Source of the DNA: Pseudomonas hunanensis | Lineage (GTDB): Bacteria > Pseudomonadota > Gammaproteobacteria > Pseudomonadales > Pseudomonadaceae | Assembly: GCF_013393325.1 (NCBI RefSeq) | Contig: NZ_QJRC01000098.1 | Location: 248,001 to 312,000, forward strand | Direction: 5' to 3' | Length of the DNA stretch: 64,000 nt | Part shown: piece by piece, positions 16,169-24,104 of the stretch | Layout of the letters: every line of letters begins with the position of its first letter | How positions within the stretch are numbered: the first letter of the stretch is position 1 | Notes under the pieces: model-generated | Database searches by the model: none | Seen by the model: the letters and a program-made list of their open reading frames with translations, nothing else | What the model was told of the DNA's origin: nothing | Position numbers and translations under genes: made by a program

Positions 16169-17686
16169 TCAGGCTTTTTTTGTTGTTGGTGCGGGCCTCT
16201 TCGCGGGCAAGCCCGCTCCCACTGGGTTGCGTGCCGCCAGGCCGGCGAAGACGTAGTACAGCGCCCCACCCAGCAGCGAGCCGGTAAACCAGCCGTAGTC
16301 GTAGAACCAGCTGAAACTGCTGTTGCCAATTGCCAACACCGTCAGCCCCACCGGCAAGGCGAAGGCGGCAAACCCGGCCCAGTTCCACGCCGGGTACACG
16401 TCGTCGCGGTACAGCCCAGCCAGGTCCAGCTGCTGCCGGCGGATCAGGAAGTAGTCCACCACCATGATCCCGGCAATCGGCCCCAGCAGGCTGGAATAGC
16501 CCAGCAGCCAGTTGGAATACACGCTCTCAAGGCTCAGGTCGGAGACGATCAACCCCAGCTTCTTCAGCAGCTCATGGCCCATCAAGGCCAGGCCGATGAA
16601 GCCAGTCAGCCATACCGCGCGGCTGCGCCCGATCAGCCGAGGGGCGATGTTCTGGAAGTCGTTGGTCGGCGACACGATGTTCGCCGCCGTGTTCGTCGAC
16701 AGCGTGGCGATCACGATCAGCGCCATGGCCAGGGCCACCCAGAACGGGCTGTGGATCTTGCCGATCAGGCTGACCGGGTCGGACACCGTTTCGCCCACCA
16801 GCGACGCCGAGGCGGCGGTCAGCACCACACCTAGCGAAGCGAACAGGAACATGGTCAGCGGCAAGCCGAAGATCTGCCCAAGAATCTGGTCCTTCTGGCT
16901 GCGGGCGTAGCGGCTGAAATCGGGAATGTTCAGCGACAACGTGGCCCAGAAGCCGACCATGGCGGTAAGCCCGGCGCAGAAGTAGCTGACCACGCTCGCC
17001 CCTTCGGGGCGCTTGGGCGGCTGCGCCAGCAGTTCGGTCATCGACATGTGCGGCAAGGCCCAGAACAGCAGGCCGACGCCCACCGCCACCAGCAGCGGTG
17101 CCGAGAGGGTTTCCAGCCACTTGATCGACTCGGCGCCGCGCAGTACCACCCACAGGTTCAGGCACCAGAAAATCATGAAGCCAATCACCTCACCGGTGCC
17201 CTCCAGGGCCTTCCAGCCGTCGAACACCGAGCCGAGGAACAGGTGAATGGCCAGCCCGCCGAACAGGGTCTGGATACCGAACCAACCACAGGCGACTACC
17301 GCGCGAATCAGGCACGGTACGTTGGAGCCCAGGATGCCGAACGACGAGCGCAGCAACACCGGGAACGGTATGCCGTACTTGGTACCGGGGAAGGCGTTGA
17401 GGGTAAGCGGTATCAGCACGATCACGTTGGCCAGCAGGATTGCCAGCAACGCTTCGCCGACACTGAGGCCAAAGTAGGCGGTGAGCACGCCGCCCAAGGT
17501 GTAGGTGGGTACGCAGATGGACATGCCTACCCACAGGGCGGTGATGTGCCATTTGTTCCAGGTGCGCTGATGCACCTTGGTCGGTGCGATGTCGTGGTTG
17601 TAGCGCGGGCTGTCGAGGACATCGCTACCCTCGGACAGCTCGAACAGGCCATTTTGCTCGACCACTTCCGATCTGCTCTGTTGCAT
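16169..17686 (-). CDS. NCS1-family pyrimidine/hydantoin permease
   Basis: 505 residues, about 12 membrane helices. The N-terminal DIAPTKVHQRTWNKWHI and helix motifs TYTLGGVL, SSFGILGSNVPCLIRA and the late TNTAANIVSPTNDF are typical of NCS1 transporters for uracil, hydantoin or allantoin. It is the first gene of a minus-strand pair with hyuC and divergent from the dihydropyrimidinase operon, so uptake of uracil or dihydropyrimidines is likely. The last roughly 18 codons run through a REP element (RNPVGAGLPAKRPAP), so the natural C-terminus has probably been extended by that insertion. Confidence 0.88.
   Translation of the reverse strand: MQQSRSEVVEQNGLFELSEGSDVLDSPRYNHDIAPTKVHQRTWNKWHITALWVGMSICVPTYTLGGVLTAYFGLSVGEALLAILLANVIVLIPLTLNAFPGTKYGIPFPVLLRSSFGILGSNVPCLIRAVVACGWFGIQTLFGGLAIHLFLGSVFDGWKALEGTGEVIGFMIFWCLNLWVVLRGAESIKWLETLSAPLLVAVGVGLLFWALPHMSMTELLAQPPKRPEGASVVSYFCAGLTAMVGFWATLSLNIPDFSRYARSQKDQILGQIFGLPLTMFLFASLGVVLTAASASLVGETVSDPVSLIGKIHSPFWVALAMALIVIATLSTNTAANIVSPTNDFQNIAPRLIGRSRAVWLTGFIGLALMGHELLKKLGLIVSDLSLESVYSNWLLGYSSLLGPIAGIMVVDYFLIRRQQLDLAGLYRDDVYPAWNWAGFAAFALPVGLTVLAIGNSSFSWFYDYGWFTGSLLGGALYYVFAGLAARNPVGAGLPAKRPAPTTKKA
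16194..16222. repeat. REP element inside the 3' end of the NCS1 permease gene
   Basis: The sequence GGCCTCTTCGCGGGCAAGCC and the following CGCTCCCA are the P. putida REP consensus. The element lies within the coding frame and supplies the translated residues GAGLPAKRP. Confidence 0.85.
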
Positions 17687-18029
17687 GGGGCCTTCTCCAG
17701 ATTTTCTTGTAGTTGTTTGCTCATCGGGCTAATTCGATGGCCGGAGTACACACGCGCATTGGTGCTTAGAAATCTTGACCAGAATTCCATCTTGTCAAGT
17801 AAGTCAAAAACCTCTGAAAGCCCCGCAGTCAGCAGGTCATTAAAAAATAAATGTTAAATATCAAATAGTTAAAGACCACAAATTTAATGGGAAAATTTTC
17901 TTGCTGATTTCCAGATCAGCATCTAGCCTCGAATCTTGTCAGGACTGACAGGATTAACCGCCCTGCCTGCCTGCACCCAAGACAATTCCAAGAACCGGCC
18001 AAGACCGGTCAGCCTGCGAGGAAAACGGC
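17687..18029. promoter_or_regulatory. Divergent control region of the pyrimidine catabolism operons
   Basis: 343 bases between the divergent permease and dihydropyrimidinase genes, AT-rich in the middle. Two dyads stand out. One at 17935-17952 (CTTGTCAG-GA-CTGACAGG, 7 of 8 pairs, 2-base spacer) has the spacing of TetR/RutR-type operators. The other at 17775-17798 has TTGACCA, identical to an E. coli RutR half-site, facing TTGTCAA across 10 bases. A RutR-like gene lies at 22371-22991. Binding is inference; promoter hexamers are not clear. Confidence 0.45.
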
Positions 18030-19469
18030 ATGTCCCTGTTGATCCGTGGCGCCACCGTGGTTACCCACGAAGAGAGTTACCCCGCCGATGTCCTGTGTGC
18101 CGATGGCCTGATTCGCGCCATCGGGCAAAACCTCGAACCGCCCACCGACTGCGAGATTCTCGATGGCAGCGGCCAGTACCTGATGCCCGGCGGCATCGAC
18201 CCGCACACCCATATGCAGTTGCCGTTCATGGGCACCGTGGCCAGCGAGGACTTCTTCAGCGGCACCGCTGCGGGCCTGGCCGGCGGCACCACATCGATCA
18301 TCGACTTCGTCATCCCCAACCCGCAGCAATCCTTGCTTGAGGCCTTCCACACCTGGCGCGGCTGGGCGCAGAAAAGCGCCAGCGACTACGGCTTCCACGT
18401 CGCCATCACCTGGTGGAGCGAGCAGGTGGCCGAAGAGATGGGCGAGCTGGTGACCCAGCATGGGGTGAACAGCTTCAAGCATTTCATGGCCTACAAGAAT
18501 GCGATCATGGCCGCCGACGACACCCTGGTGGCCAGCTTCGAGCGCTGCCTGCAACTGGGCGCGGTGCCCACCGTGCATGCCGAGAACGGCGAGCTGGTGT
18601 ACCACCTGCAGAAAAAGCTGCTGGCCCAGGGCCTGACCGGGCCAGAGGCACATCCCCTTTCGCGCCCTTCGCAAGTGGAAGGTGAAGCGGCCAGCCGCGC
18701 CATCCGCATTGCCGAAACGATTGGTACACCGCTGTATGTGGTGCATATTTCCAGCCGTGAAGCGCTGGATGAAATCACCTATGCGCGCGCCAAGGGCCAG
18801 CCGGTTTACGGCGAAGTCTTGCCTGGCCACCTGCTACTGGACGACAGCGTTTACCGTGACCCGGACTGGGCCACCGCCGCCGGTTATGTGATGAGCCCGC
18901 CGTTCCGCCCACGCGAACATCAGGAGGCGCTGTGGCGCGGCCTGCAATCGGGCAACCTGCACACCACCGCCACCGACCACTGCTGTTTCTGCGCCGAGCA
19001 GAAAGCCATGGGGCGCGACGACTTCAGCCGCATCCCCAACGGCACCGCCGGTATCGAAGACCGCATGGCGGTGCTGTGGGATGCAGGGGTCAACAGCGGG
19101 CGCCTGTCGATGCACGAGTTCGTCGCACTCACCTCCACCAACACGGCGAAAATCTTCAACCTGTTCCCGCGCAAGGGCGCCATCCGCGTGGGTGCCGATG
19201 CCGACCTGGTGCTGTGGGACCCAGAGGGCACCCGCACCATCTCCGCCCAAACCCACCACCAGCGGGTGGACTTCAACATCTTCGAAGGCCGCACCGTGCG
19301 CGGCATCCCCAGCCACACCATCAGCCAGGGCAAGGTGCTCTGGGCCGACGGCGACCTGCGCGCCGAAGCCGGCGCAGGGCGGTATGTGGAACGACCGGCG
19401 TATCCGTCGGTGTATGAGGTGCTGGGGCGCAGGGCCGAACAGCAGCGGCCGACGCCCGTTCAGCGCTAA
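18030..19469 (+). CDS. hydA: Dihydropyrimidinase (D-hydantoinase)
   Basis: 479 residues, TIM-barrel amidohydrolase. Metal ligands are H59 and H61 (DPHTHMQ), the carbamylated lysine K150 (NSFKHFMAYK), histidines in VHAENGE and VVHISS, and the aspartate in TATDHC. The enzyme opens 5,6-dihydrouracil and dihydrothymine to the N-carbamoyl amino acids and also acts on 5-substituted hydantoins. GAGGAAAA precedes the ATG. It heads the plus-strand operon with PreT and PreA; a hairpin separates it from preT. Confidence 0.94.
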   Translation: MSLLIRGATVVTHEESYPADVLCADGLIRAIGQNLEPPTDCEILDGSGQYLMPGGIDPHTHMQLPFMGTVASEDFFSGTAAGLAGGTTSIIDFVIPNPQQSLLEAFHTWRGWAQKSASDYGFHVAITWWSEQVAEEMGELVTQHGVNSFKHFMAYKNAIMAADDTLVASFERCLQLGAVPTVHAENGELVYHLQKKLLAQGLTGPEAHPLSRPSQVEGEAASRAIRIAETIGTPLYVVHISSREALDEITYARAKGQPVYGEVLPGHLLLDDSVYRDPDWATAAGYVMSPPFRPREHQEALWRGLQSGNLHTTATDHCCFCAEQKAMGRDDFSRIPNGTAGIEDRMAVLWDAGVNSGRLSMHEFVALTSTNTAKIFNLFPRKGAIRVGADADLVLWDPEGTRTISAQTHHQRVDFNIFEGRTVRGIPSHTISQGKVLWADGDLRAEAGAGRYVERPAYPSVYEVLGRRAEQQRPTPVQR

Positions 19470-19473
19470 GCCA

Positions 19474-19499
19474 TTGGGGCTGCTGCGCAGCGGCCCCAA
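19474..19499 (+). terminator. Intra-operon hairpin between hydA and preT
   Basis: TTGGGGCTGCT and AGCGGCCCCAA pair with one G-U across GCGC, 4 bases after the hydA stop, followed by AAAA rather than a T-run. It is better seen as a partial terminator or mRNA-stabilising hairpin than a full stop, since preT continues 53 bases later. Confidence 0.5.
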
Positions 19500-19552
19500 A
19501 ACCCATCGCATTACCTGTCGCCTGCCCCATAAAAAATAGAGAGGCTACACCC

Positions 19553-20920
19553 GTGATCGACGCCCTGAACCATTTGCCGCGCCCCCGGGCCGGCGCCGAC
19601 CAGTTGGCCGAGCGCTTCAGCGACCTGGCCCCACCCCTCACCGCCCGCCAGGCCGCCGTCGAAAGTGCACGCTGCCTGTACTGCTACGACGCCCCCTGCG
19701 TCAACGCGTGCCCCAGCGACATCGACATCCCCTCGTTCATCCACCGCATCAGCGACGAAAACCTGCAAGGCGCCGCCGAGCGCATTCTTTCGGCCAACAT
19801 CCTCGGCGGCAGCTGCGCCCGCGTGTGCCCCACCGAAATCCTTTGCCAGCAAGCCTGCGTGCGCAACAACGCCCAGGAATGCGCACCGGTGCTGATCGGC
19901 CAGTTGCAGCGCTACGCGCTGGACAACGCCCAATTCAGCGAACACCCGTTCAAGCGCTCGCCCGCCACTGGCAAGCGCATTGCCGTGGTTGGCGCCGGCC
20001 CTGCCGGGCTGTCCTGCGCCCACCGGCTGGCGATGCACGGGCATGACGTGGTGGTGTTCGAGGCCAGCGACAAGGCCGGCGGCCTCAACGAGTACGGCAT
20101 CGCCCGCTACAAGCTGGTGGATGACTACGCCCAGCGCGAAGTGGAGTTCCTGCTGGGCATTGGCGGTATTGAAGTTCGCCATGGCCAGCGCCTGGGCGGC
20201 AACCTCAGCCTGGGCGAACTGCGCGACCAGTACGACGCAGTGTTCCTGGGCCTTGGCCTGAATGCCGTGCGCCAGCTGGGGCTGCCCGATGAAGAAGCCC
20301 CCGGCGTGCTCGCCGCCACCGAATACATCCGCGAGTTGCGCCAGGCCGATGACCTGAGCCAGCTGCCATTGGCCGACCGCTGCCTGGTGATCGGTGCCGG
20401 CAACACCGCCATCGACATGGCCGTGCAAATGAGCCGCCTGGGTGCCCGCGACGTCAACCTGGTGTACCGCCGTGGCCACGCCGACATGGGTGCCACCGGC
20501 CACGAGCAGGACATCGCCAAGGCCAACCAGGTGCGCCTGCACACCTGGGCCCGCCCTGATGCTGTGCTGCTCGATGACGCCGGCAAGGTGCGCGGCATGC
20601 GCTTTGCCCGCACCGAACTGGCGGACGGCCGCCTGCGCGACACCGGCGAAACCTTCGAGTTGGCCGCCGACGCCATCTTCAAAGCTATCGGCCAGCGCTT
20701 CGACGAGGCCAGCCTTGGCGACCCGGTGGCCGCACAACTGGCCCGCGACGGCGAACGTATCCGCGTTGATGAAACGATGCAAACCAGCCTGCCGGGCGTG
20801 TACGCCGGCGGCGACTGCACCGCGCTGGGCCAGGACCTCACCGTCCAGGCGGTGCAACACGGCAAGCTGGCCGCCGAAGCCATCCATGCCCAACTCATGC
20901 TCAACGTGGAGGCAGCGTAA
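19553..20920 (+). CDS. preT: NAD-dependent dihydropyrimidine dehydrogenase, flavin/Fe-S subunit (PreT/PydX)
   Basis: 455 residues from GTG with GAGAGG upstream. The N-terminal Fe-S domain has the cysteine set CLYCYDAPCVNACP, CARVCP and CQQAC (GltD-like). FAD site VVGAGPAGLSCAHRL and pyridine-nucleotide site VIGAGNTAIDMA follow, with the C-terminal GVYAGGD flavin motif. It passes electrons between NAD(H) and the PreA subunit in reduction of uracil and thymine. The stop is directly adjacent to the preA ATG with no gap, so the subunits are translated together. Confidence 0.92.
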   Translation: MIDALNHLPRPRAGADQLAERFSDLAPPLTARQAAVESARCLYCYDAPCVNACPSDIDIPSFIHRISDENLQGAAERILSANILGGSCARVCPTEILCQQACVRNNAQECAPVLIGQLQRYALDNAQFSEHPFKRSPATGKRIAVVGAGPAGLSCAHRLAMHGHDVVVFEASDKAGGLNEYGIARYKLVDDYAQREVEFLLGIGGIEVRHGQRLGGNLSLGELRDQYDAVFLGLGLNAVRQLGLPDEEAPGVLAATEYIRELRQADDLSQLPLADRCLVIGAGNTAIDMAVQMSRLGARDVNLVYRRGHADMGATGHEQDIAKANQVRLHTWARPDAVLLDDAGKVRGMRFARTELADGRLRDTGETFELAADAIFKAIGQRFDEASLGDPVAAQLARDGERIRVDETMQTSLPGVYAGGDCTALGQDLTVQAVQHGKLAAEAIHAQLMLNVEAA

Positions 20921-22195
20921 ATGGCCGACTTGTCTATCGTATTCGCCGGCATCAAGGCACCCAACCCGTTCTGGCTGGCCTCCGCACCGCCAACCGACAA
21001 GGCCTACAACGTGGTCCGCGCCTTCGAGGCCGGCTGGGGCGGCGTGGTCTGGAAAACACTGGGGGAAGACCCGGCGGCGGTCAACGTGTCGTCGCGCTAT
21101 TCGGCGCACTACGGCGCCAACCGCATGGTGCAAGGCATCAACAACATCGAGCTGATCACCGACCGCTCGCTGGACATCAACCTGCGCGAAATCACCCAGG
21201 TGAAGAAGGACTGGCCCGACCGGGCGTTGATCGTCTCGCTGATGGTGCCCTGCGTGGAGGAGTCGTGGAAATTCATCCTGCCGCTGGTGGAAGCCACCGG
21301 GGCTGATGGCATCGAGCTGAACTTCGGCTGCCCGCACGGCATGCCGGAGCGCGGCATGGGCGCGGCGGTAGGCCAAGTGCCGGAATACGTGGAAATGGTC
21401 ACCCGCTGGTGCAAAACCTACTGCGCGTTGCCCGTGATCGTGAAGCTCACGCCGAACATCACCGACATCCGCCAGTCGGCCCGCGCCGCCCACCGTGGTG
21501 GGGCCGATGCGGTGTCGTTGATCAACACCATCAACTCCATTACCAGCGTCGACCTGGACCGCATGGTGGCCCACCCCATCGTCGGTGACCAGAGCACCCA
21601 TGGCGGTTACTGCGGCTCGGCCGTGAAGCCGATTGCCCTGAACATGGTGGCAGAAATCGCCCGCGACCCAGACACCCGTGGCTTGCCGATTTGTGGCATC
21701 GGCGGTATCGGCAACTGGCGTGATGCAGCGGAATTCATGGCCTTGGGCAGTGGCGCCGTGCAGGTCTGCACGGCGGCGATGCTGCATGGTTTCCGTATTG
21801 TCGAGGACATGAAGGACGGCCTGGCACGCTGGATGGACCAGCATGGGCACGCCAATATCGAGGCGTTCCGTGGCCAGGCGGTAGGGCACACCACCGACTG
21901 GAAGTACCTGGACATCAACTACAAGTCGGTGGCGCATATCGACCAGGAGGCCTGTATCGGCTGTGGGCGCTGCCACATTGCGTGTGAGGATACCTCGCAC
22001 CAGGCGATTGCCAGCACGCTCAAGGCTGACGGTACCCATGCGTACAACGTGATCGAAGAGGAATGCGTGGGCTGCAACCTGTGCCAAATCACCTGCCCGG
22101 TTGAAAACTGCATCGAGATGGAGGCGCAGGATACCGGCAAGCCATACCTGAACTGGACGCAGGACCCACGCAACCCCTACCGCGAGGCCAGTTGA
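20921..22195 (+). CDS. preA: NAD-dependent dihydropyrimidine dehydrogenase, catalytic subunit PreA
   Basis: 424 residues. A dihydroorotate-dehydrogenase-like FMN barrel (FAGIKAPNPFWLASAPPTD, NFGCPHGM, GIGGIGNWRDA) ends in a two-cluster ferredoxin domain (CIGCGRCHIACED and CVGCNLCQITCPV). It reduces the pyrimidine ring, the first step of the pathway. It is last in the hydA-preT-preA operon and followed by an inverted REP pair, convergent with the TetR gene. Confidence 0.93.
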   Translation: MADLSIVFAGIKAPNPFWLASAPPTDKAYNVVRAFEAGWGGVVWKTLGEDPAAVNVSSRYSAHYGANRMVQGINNIELITDRSLDINLREITQVKKDWPDRALIVSLMVPCVEESWKFILPLVEATGADGIELNFGCPHGMPERGMGAAVGQVPEYVEMVTRWCKTYCALPVIVKLTPNITDIRQSARAAHRGGADAVSLINTINSITSVDLDRMVAHPIVGDQSTHGGYCGSAVKPIALNMVAEIARDPDTRGLPICGIGGIGNWRDAAEFMALGSGAVQVCTAAMLHGFRIVEDMKDGLARWMDQHGHANIEAFRGQAVGHTTDWKYLDINYKSVAHIDQEACIGCGRCHIACEDTSHQAIASTLKADGTHAYNVIEEECVGCNLCQITCPVENCIEMEAQDTGKPYLNWTQDPRNPYREAS

Positions 22196-22224
22196 AGCAA
22201 GCTGCTACCGCACCGACTACCCCC

Positions 22225-22342
22225 GTGTAGGAGCGGCCTTGTGTTGCGAAAGGGCCGCAGAGCGGCCCCAGCAATCTTCGCAACGATGCAGAAATCCGGG
22301 GGCCGCTTAGCGGCCCTTTCGCGACACAAGGCCGCCCCCACA
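22225..22342. repeat. Inverted pair of REP elements, GGAGCGGCCTTGTGT type
   Basis: Arms at 22225-22258 and 22310-22342 carry the second REP family seen here (GTAGGAGCGGCCTTGTGTTG... paired with ...CGACACAAGGCCGC). The pair sits between the convergent preA and TetR genes and probably serves as a two-way transcript end. Confidence 0.8.
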
Positions 22343-22370
22343 AAGGACCGAGCCAGCCCGCAACAGCGGT

Positions 22371-22991
22371 TCACGGCTGTAGCCCAATCCCCCGCAAGAT
22401 CACGCTGGTCACCGTCTGAACCGCACTCTCGAACGCCATGTCCGACAGCACCTCGCCGCCGTTGAGCAACTGCACCTGGTAGCCAAAGTCGGCATAGTGC
22501 TGGGTAGAGGCCCAGATCATGTACAACAGCGCCGACGGCTCCACCGGCAGGATGCGCCCCTCCTCCACCCAGCGGCGGATCTTGGCTTCTTTCAACTTGG
22601 CCCAAGGCACAAGGCTGTCATCCAGGTTCACCCCCAGCACCGGCGCCCCGTGCAGCATCTCTTCGGCCCAGATCTTCGAGCCCAGCGGCCGCGAACGCGA
22701 ATGGCCCATCTTCGCCCGGATGTAGCTGGTCAGCACCACGCGTGGGTCGTCGAAGTTCTCGAAGCACAGTGCATCCTGCTTCCACACATCCAGCAGGTCC
22801 TGCAAAACCGCGCGGAAAAGCTCGTCCTTGGTGCTGAAGTAATAATGCAGGTTGGAGCGCGGCAGCTCCGCCTGCTCGGCGATATCGCCCATGGAGGTGG
22901 CGCCGTAGCCCTTCTCAGCGAACACCTTCTCCGCCGCCTGCAGGATTTTCTCGATGTTGCGTCGGCGAATTTCGATCTTGTGGTTGGCCAT
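22371..22991 (-). CDS. rutR: TetR-family regulator, RutR-like
   Basis: 206 residues from ATG at 22991. The N-terminal HTH is clear (ILQAAEKVFAEKGYGATSMGDIAEQAELPRSNLHYYFSTK). The C-terminal half, with SRPLGSKIWAEEMLHGAPVL and ASTQHYADFGYQV, matches RutR, which senses uracil or thymine and controls pyrimidine use. It is encoded next to the preTA operon, and its start codon overlaps the stop of the upstream VOC gene by one base (TGATG), implying translational coupling. The gene symbol is by similarity to E. coli. Confidence 0.82.
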   Translation of the reverse strand: MANHKIEIRRRNIEKILQAAEKVFAEKGYGATSMGDIAEQAELPRSNLHYYFSTKDELFRAVLQDLLDVWKQDALCFENFDDPRVVLTSYIRAKMGHSRSRPLGSKIWAEEMLHGAPVLGVNLDDSLVPWAKLKEAKIRRWVEEGRILPVEPSALLYMIWASTQHYADFGYQVQLLNGGEVLSDMAFESAVQTVTSVILRGIGLQP

Positions 22992-23347
22992 CAGGCTTGG
23001 GCCGTCCACACGGCCAGTTCGTAACCGTCCGGGTCGATGAAATGAAAACGCCGCCCGCCAGGGAAGGCAAAGGTCGCCCGGCTGATTTTCGCCCCGGCCG
23101 CTTCGACCCGTTGCTGCGTGGCGTCAAGGTCATCGGCGTACAAAATCACCAACGGCCCGCCCGGGCGCACCGGCTCACCCGTGGTGAAACCACCCGTAAG
23201 GCGGCCGTCGCTGAACTCGGTGTATGTTGGCCCGTAGTCGGCGAAGACCCAGCCGAACACGCTGCCATAGAAAGCCTTGCTGCGTGCGATGTCGCTGACA
23301 TTGAACTCGATGTTGTCGATCTGCCGATCCGTACCGCGAATGCCCAT
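22991..23347 (-). CDS. VOC (glyoxalase/bleomycin resistance) family protein
   Basis: 118 residues forming two beta-alpha-beta-beta-beta units: IEFNVSDIARSKAFYGSVFGW in the first and the FIDPDGYELAVW ending that carries the usual metal-binding acidic position. It shares one base with the TetR gene start and so forms a two-gene unit. Enzymatic role unknown; linkage to the RutR-type regulator might mean a stress or detoxifying function tied to pyrimidine breakdown, but that is speculation. Confidence 0.82.
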   Translation of the reverse strand: MGIRGTDRQIDNIEFNVSDIARSKAFYGSVFGWVFADYGPTYTEFSDGRLTGGFTTGEPVRPGGPLVILYADDLDATQQRVEAAGAKISRATFAFPGGRRFHFIDPDGYELAVWTAQA

Positions 23348-23406
23348 GTGTGCTCCGTGCCGAAGGGGTTTGGCCTAGTCTACTCCGGTCGTTTCACACT
23401 TTTACA

Positions 23407-23694
23407 TCAGGCGGCCTGAAACAACCGGGTAATCACAGGTTGCTGTCGGTGACGCGCCTGCCAGATATCGTAATCAGCCTGAATGGCCAACCACAGGCGG
23501 GCGGTGCTGATACCCGCCATCTCCAGGCGTATCGCCAGGTCCGGAGAAATCGCCGCGCGGCCGTGCAATACCCGCGACAGTGCTTCGCGAGAGAACCCAA
23601 GATGCGACGCGAACGCCTTCACCGTCAGACCTAACGCGGGCAGAACATCTTCACGCAGGGTTTCACCGGGATGTGGCGGATTATGCAAAGGCAT
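23407..23694 (-). CDS. higA: HigA-family antitoxin (XRE HTH)
   Basis: 95 residues. MPLHNPPHPGETLREDVLPALGLTV is the family N-terminus, followed by the HTH KAFASHLGFSREALSRVLHGRAAIS. It would neutralise HigB and repress the pair's promoter. The toxin gene lies upstream with a 15-base gap, the toxin-first order of higBA systems. Confidence 0.88.
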   Translation of the reverse strand: MPLHNPPHPGETLREDVLPALGLTVKAFASHLGFSREALSRVLHGRAAISPDLAIRLEMAGISTARLWLAIQADYDIWQARHRQQPVITRLFQAA

Positions 23695-23709
23695 GATCAG
23701 TTTTCCTTT

Positions 23710-23988
23710 TCAGTGGTAATCAAGGTAATCGACCAGTTCGACATCCGAACCCACGAAGCGAAAAGTCAGCCTCCAGTTACCGGAAACACTGACTGACCAG
23801 AAATCCGATAACGCTCCTTTGAGCGGATGCAACTGCCAGCCTGGTACGTTCAAATCCTGCGCAGCCATGGCGCGGTCAAGGAACTGGAGTTGCCGTTTTA
23901 AACGCCTTGCGTGAGGGGCCTGAATCCCTCGGGTGTTACCCGTTTCATGAAAAACTCGCAGTCCCTTGTGCCGAAAACTGATGATCAT
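23710..23988 (-). CDS. higB: HigB-family toxin (RelE-like, killer protein)
   Basis: 92 residues from MIISFRHKGLRVF. The ending LHPLKGALSDFWSVSVSGNWRLTFRF is the HigB/GraT fold that cleaves mRNA at the ribosome. The frame is open 16 codons further up, but ATG at 23988 matches family length. Two copies of a TGTGAC-based dyad lie just upstream. P. putida has a related, well-studied pair (GraTA) elsewhere; whether this one is toxic is unknown. Confidence 0.88.
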   Translation of the reverse strand: MIISFRHKGLRVFHETGNTRGIQAPHARRLKRQLQFLDRAMAAQDLNVPGWQLHPLKGALSDFWSVSVSGNWRLTFRFVGSDVELVDYLDYH

Positions 23989-24024
23989 GGGTAGCTCGCC
24001 GCGTCCATTTGGGAGACGAACCAA

Positions 24025-24080
24025 GTGTGACCCCATGCATCACACGAAGCAAAGTATCATATGTGACGCAATGCGTCACA
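24025..24080. promoter_or_regulatory. Tandem 19-bp operators upstream of higBA
   Basis: TGTGACGCAATGCGTCACA at 24062-24080 is a perfect dyad with 9-base arms around an A. A second copy at 24025-24043 differs at three positions. Their centres are 37 bp apart. They lie 37-92 bases upstream of the higB start and are the likely HigA binding sites. They resemble CRP boxes only superficially (TGTGA-N9-TCACA, not N6). Confidence 0.6.
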
Positions 24081-24104
24081 CACTGTTTGCCAATGGTAAC
24101 GACG

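Noticed and set aside
17889..17905. Possible sigma-54 promoter (TGGGAAAATTTTCTTGCT) before hydA
   Set aside because: The GG and GC elements are two bases further apart than the fixed -24/-12 spacing allows.
19511..22087. Very long minus-strand open frame opposite preT and preA
   Set aside because: High-GC antisense shadow of two certain genes; it has no recognisable domain and no ribosome binding site.
22201..22345. CRISPR-like or transposon-end repeats
   Set aside because: The repeats are inverted REP elements without spacers, and no cas or transposase gene is present.
24025..24080. CRP/Vfr boxes upstream of higB
   Set aside because: The TGTGA and TCACA halves are 9 bases apart instead of 6, and the fuller 19-bp dyad is a better description.
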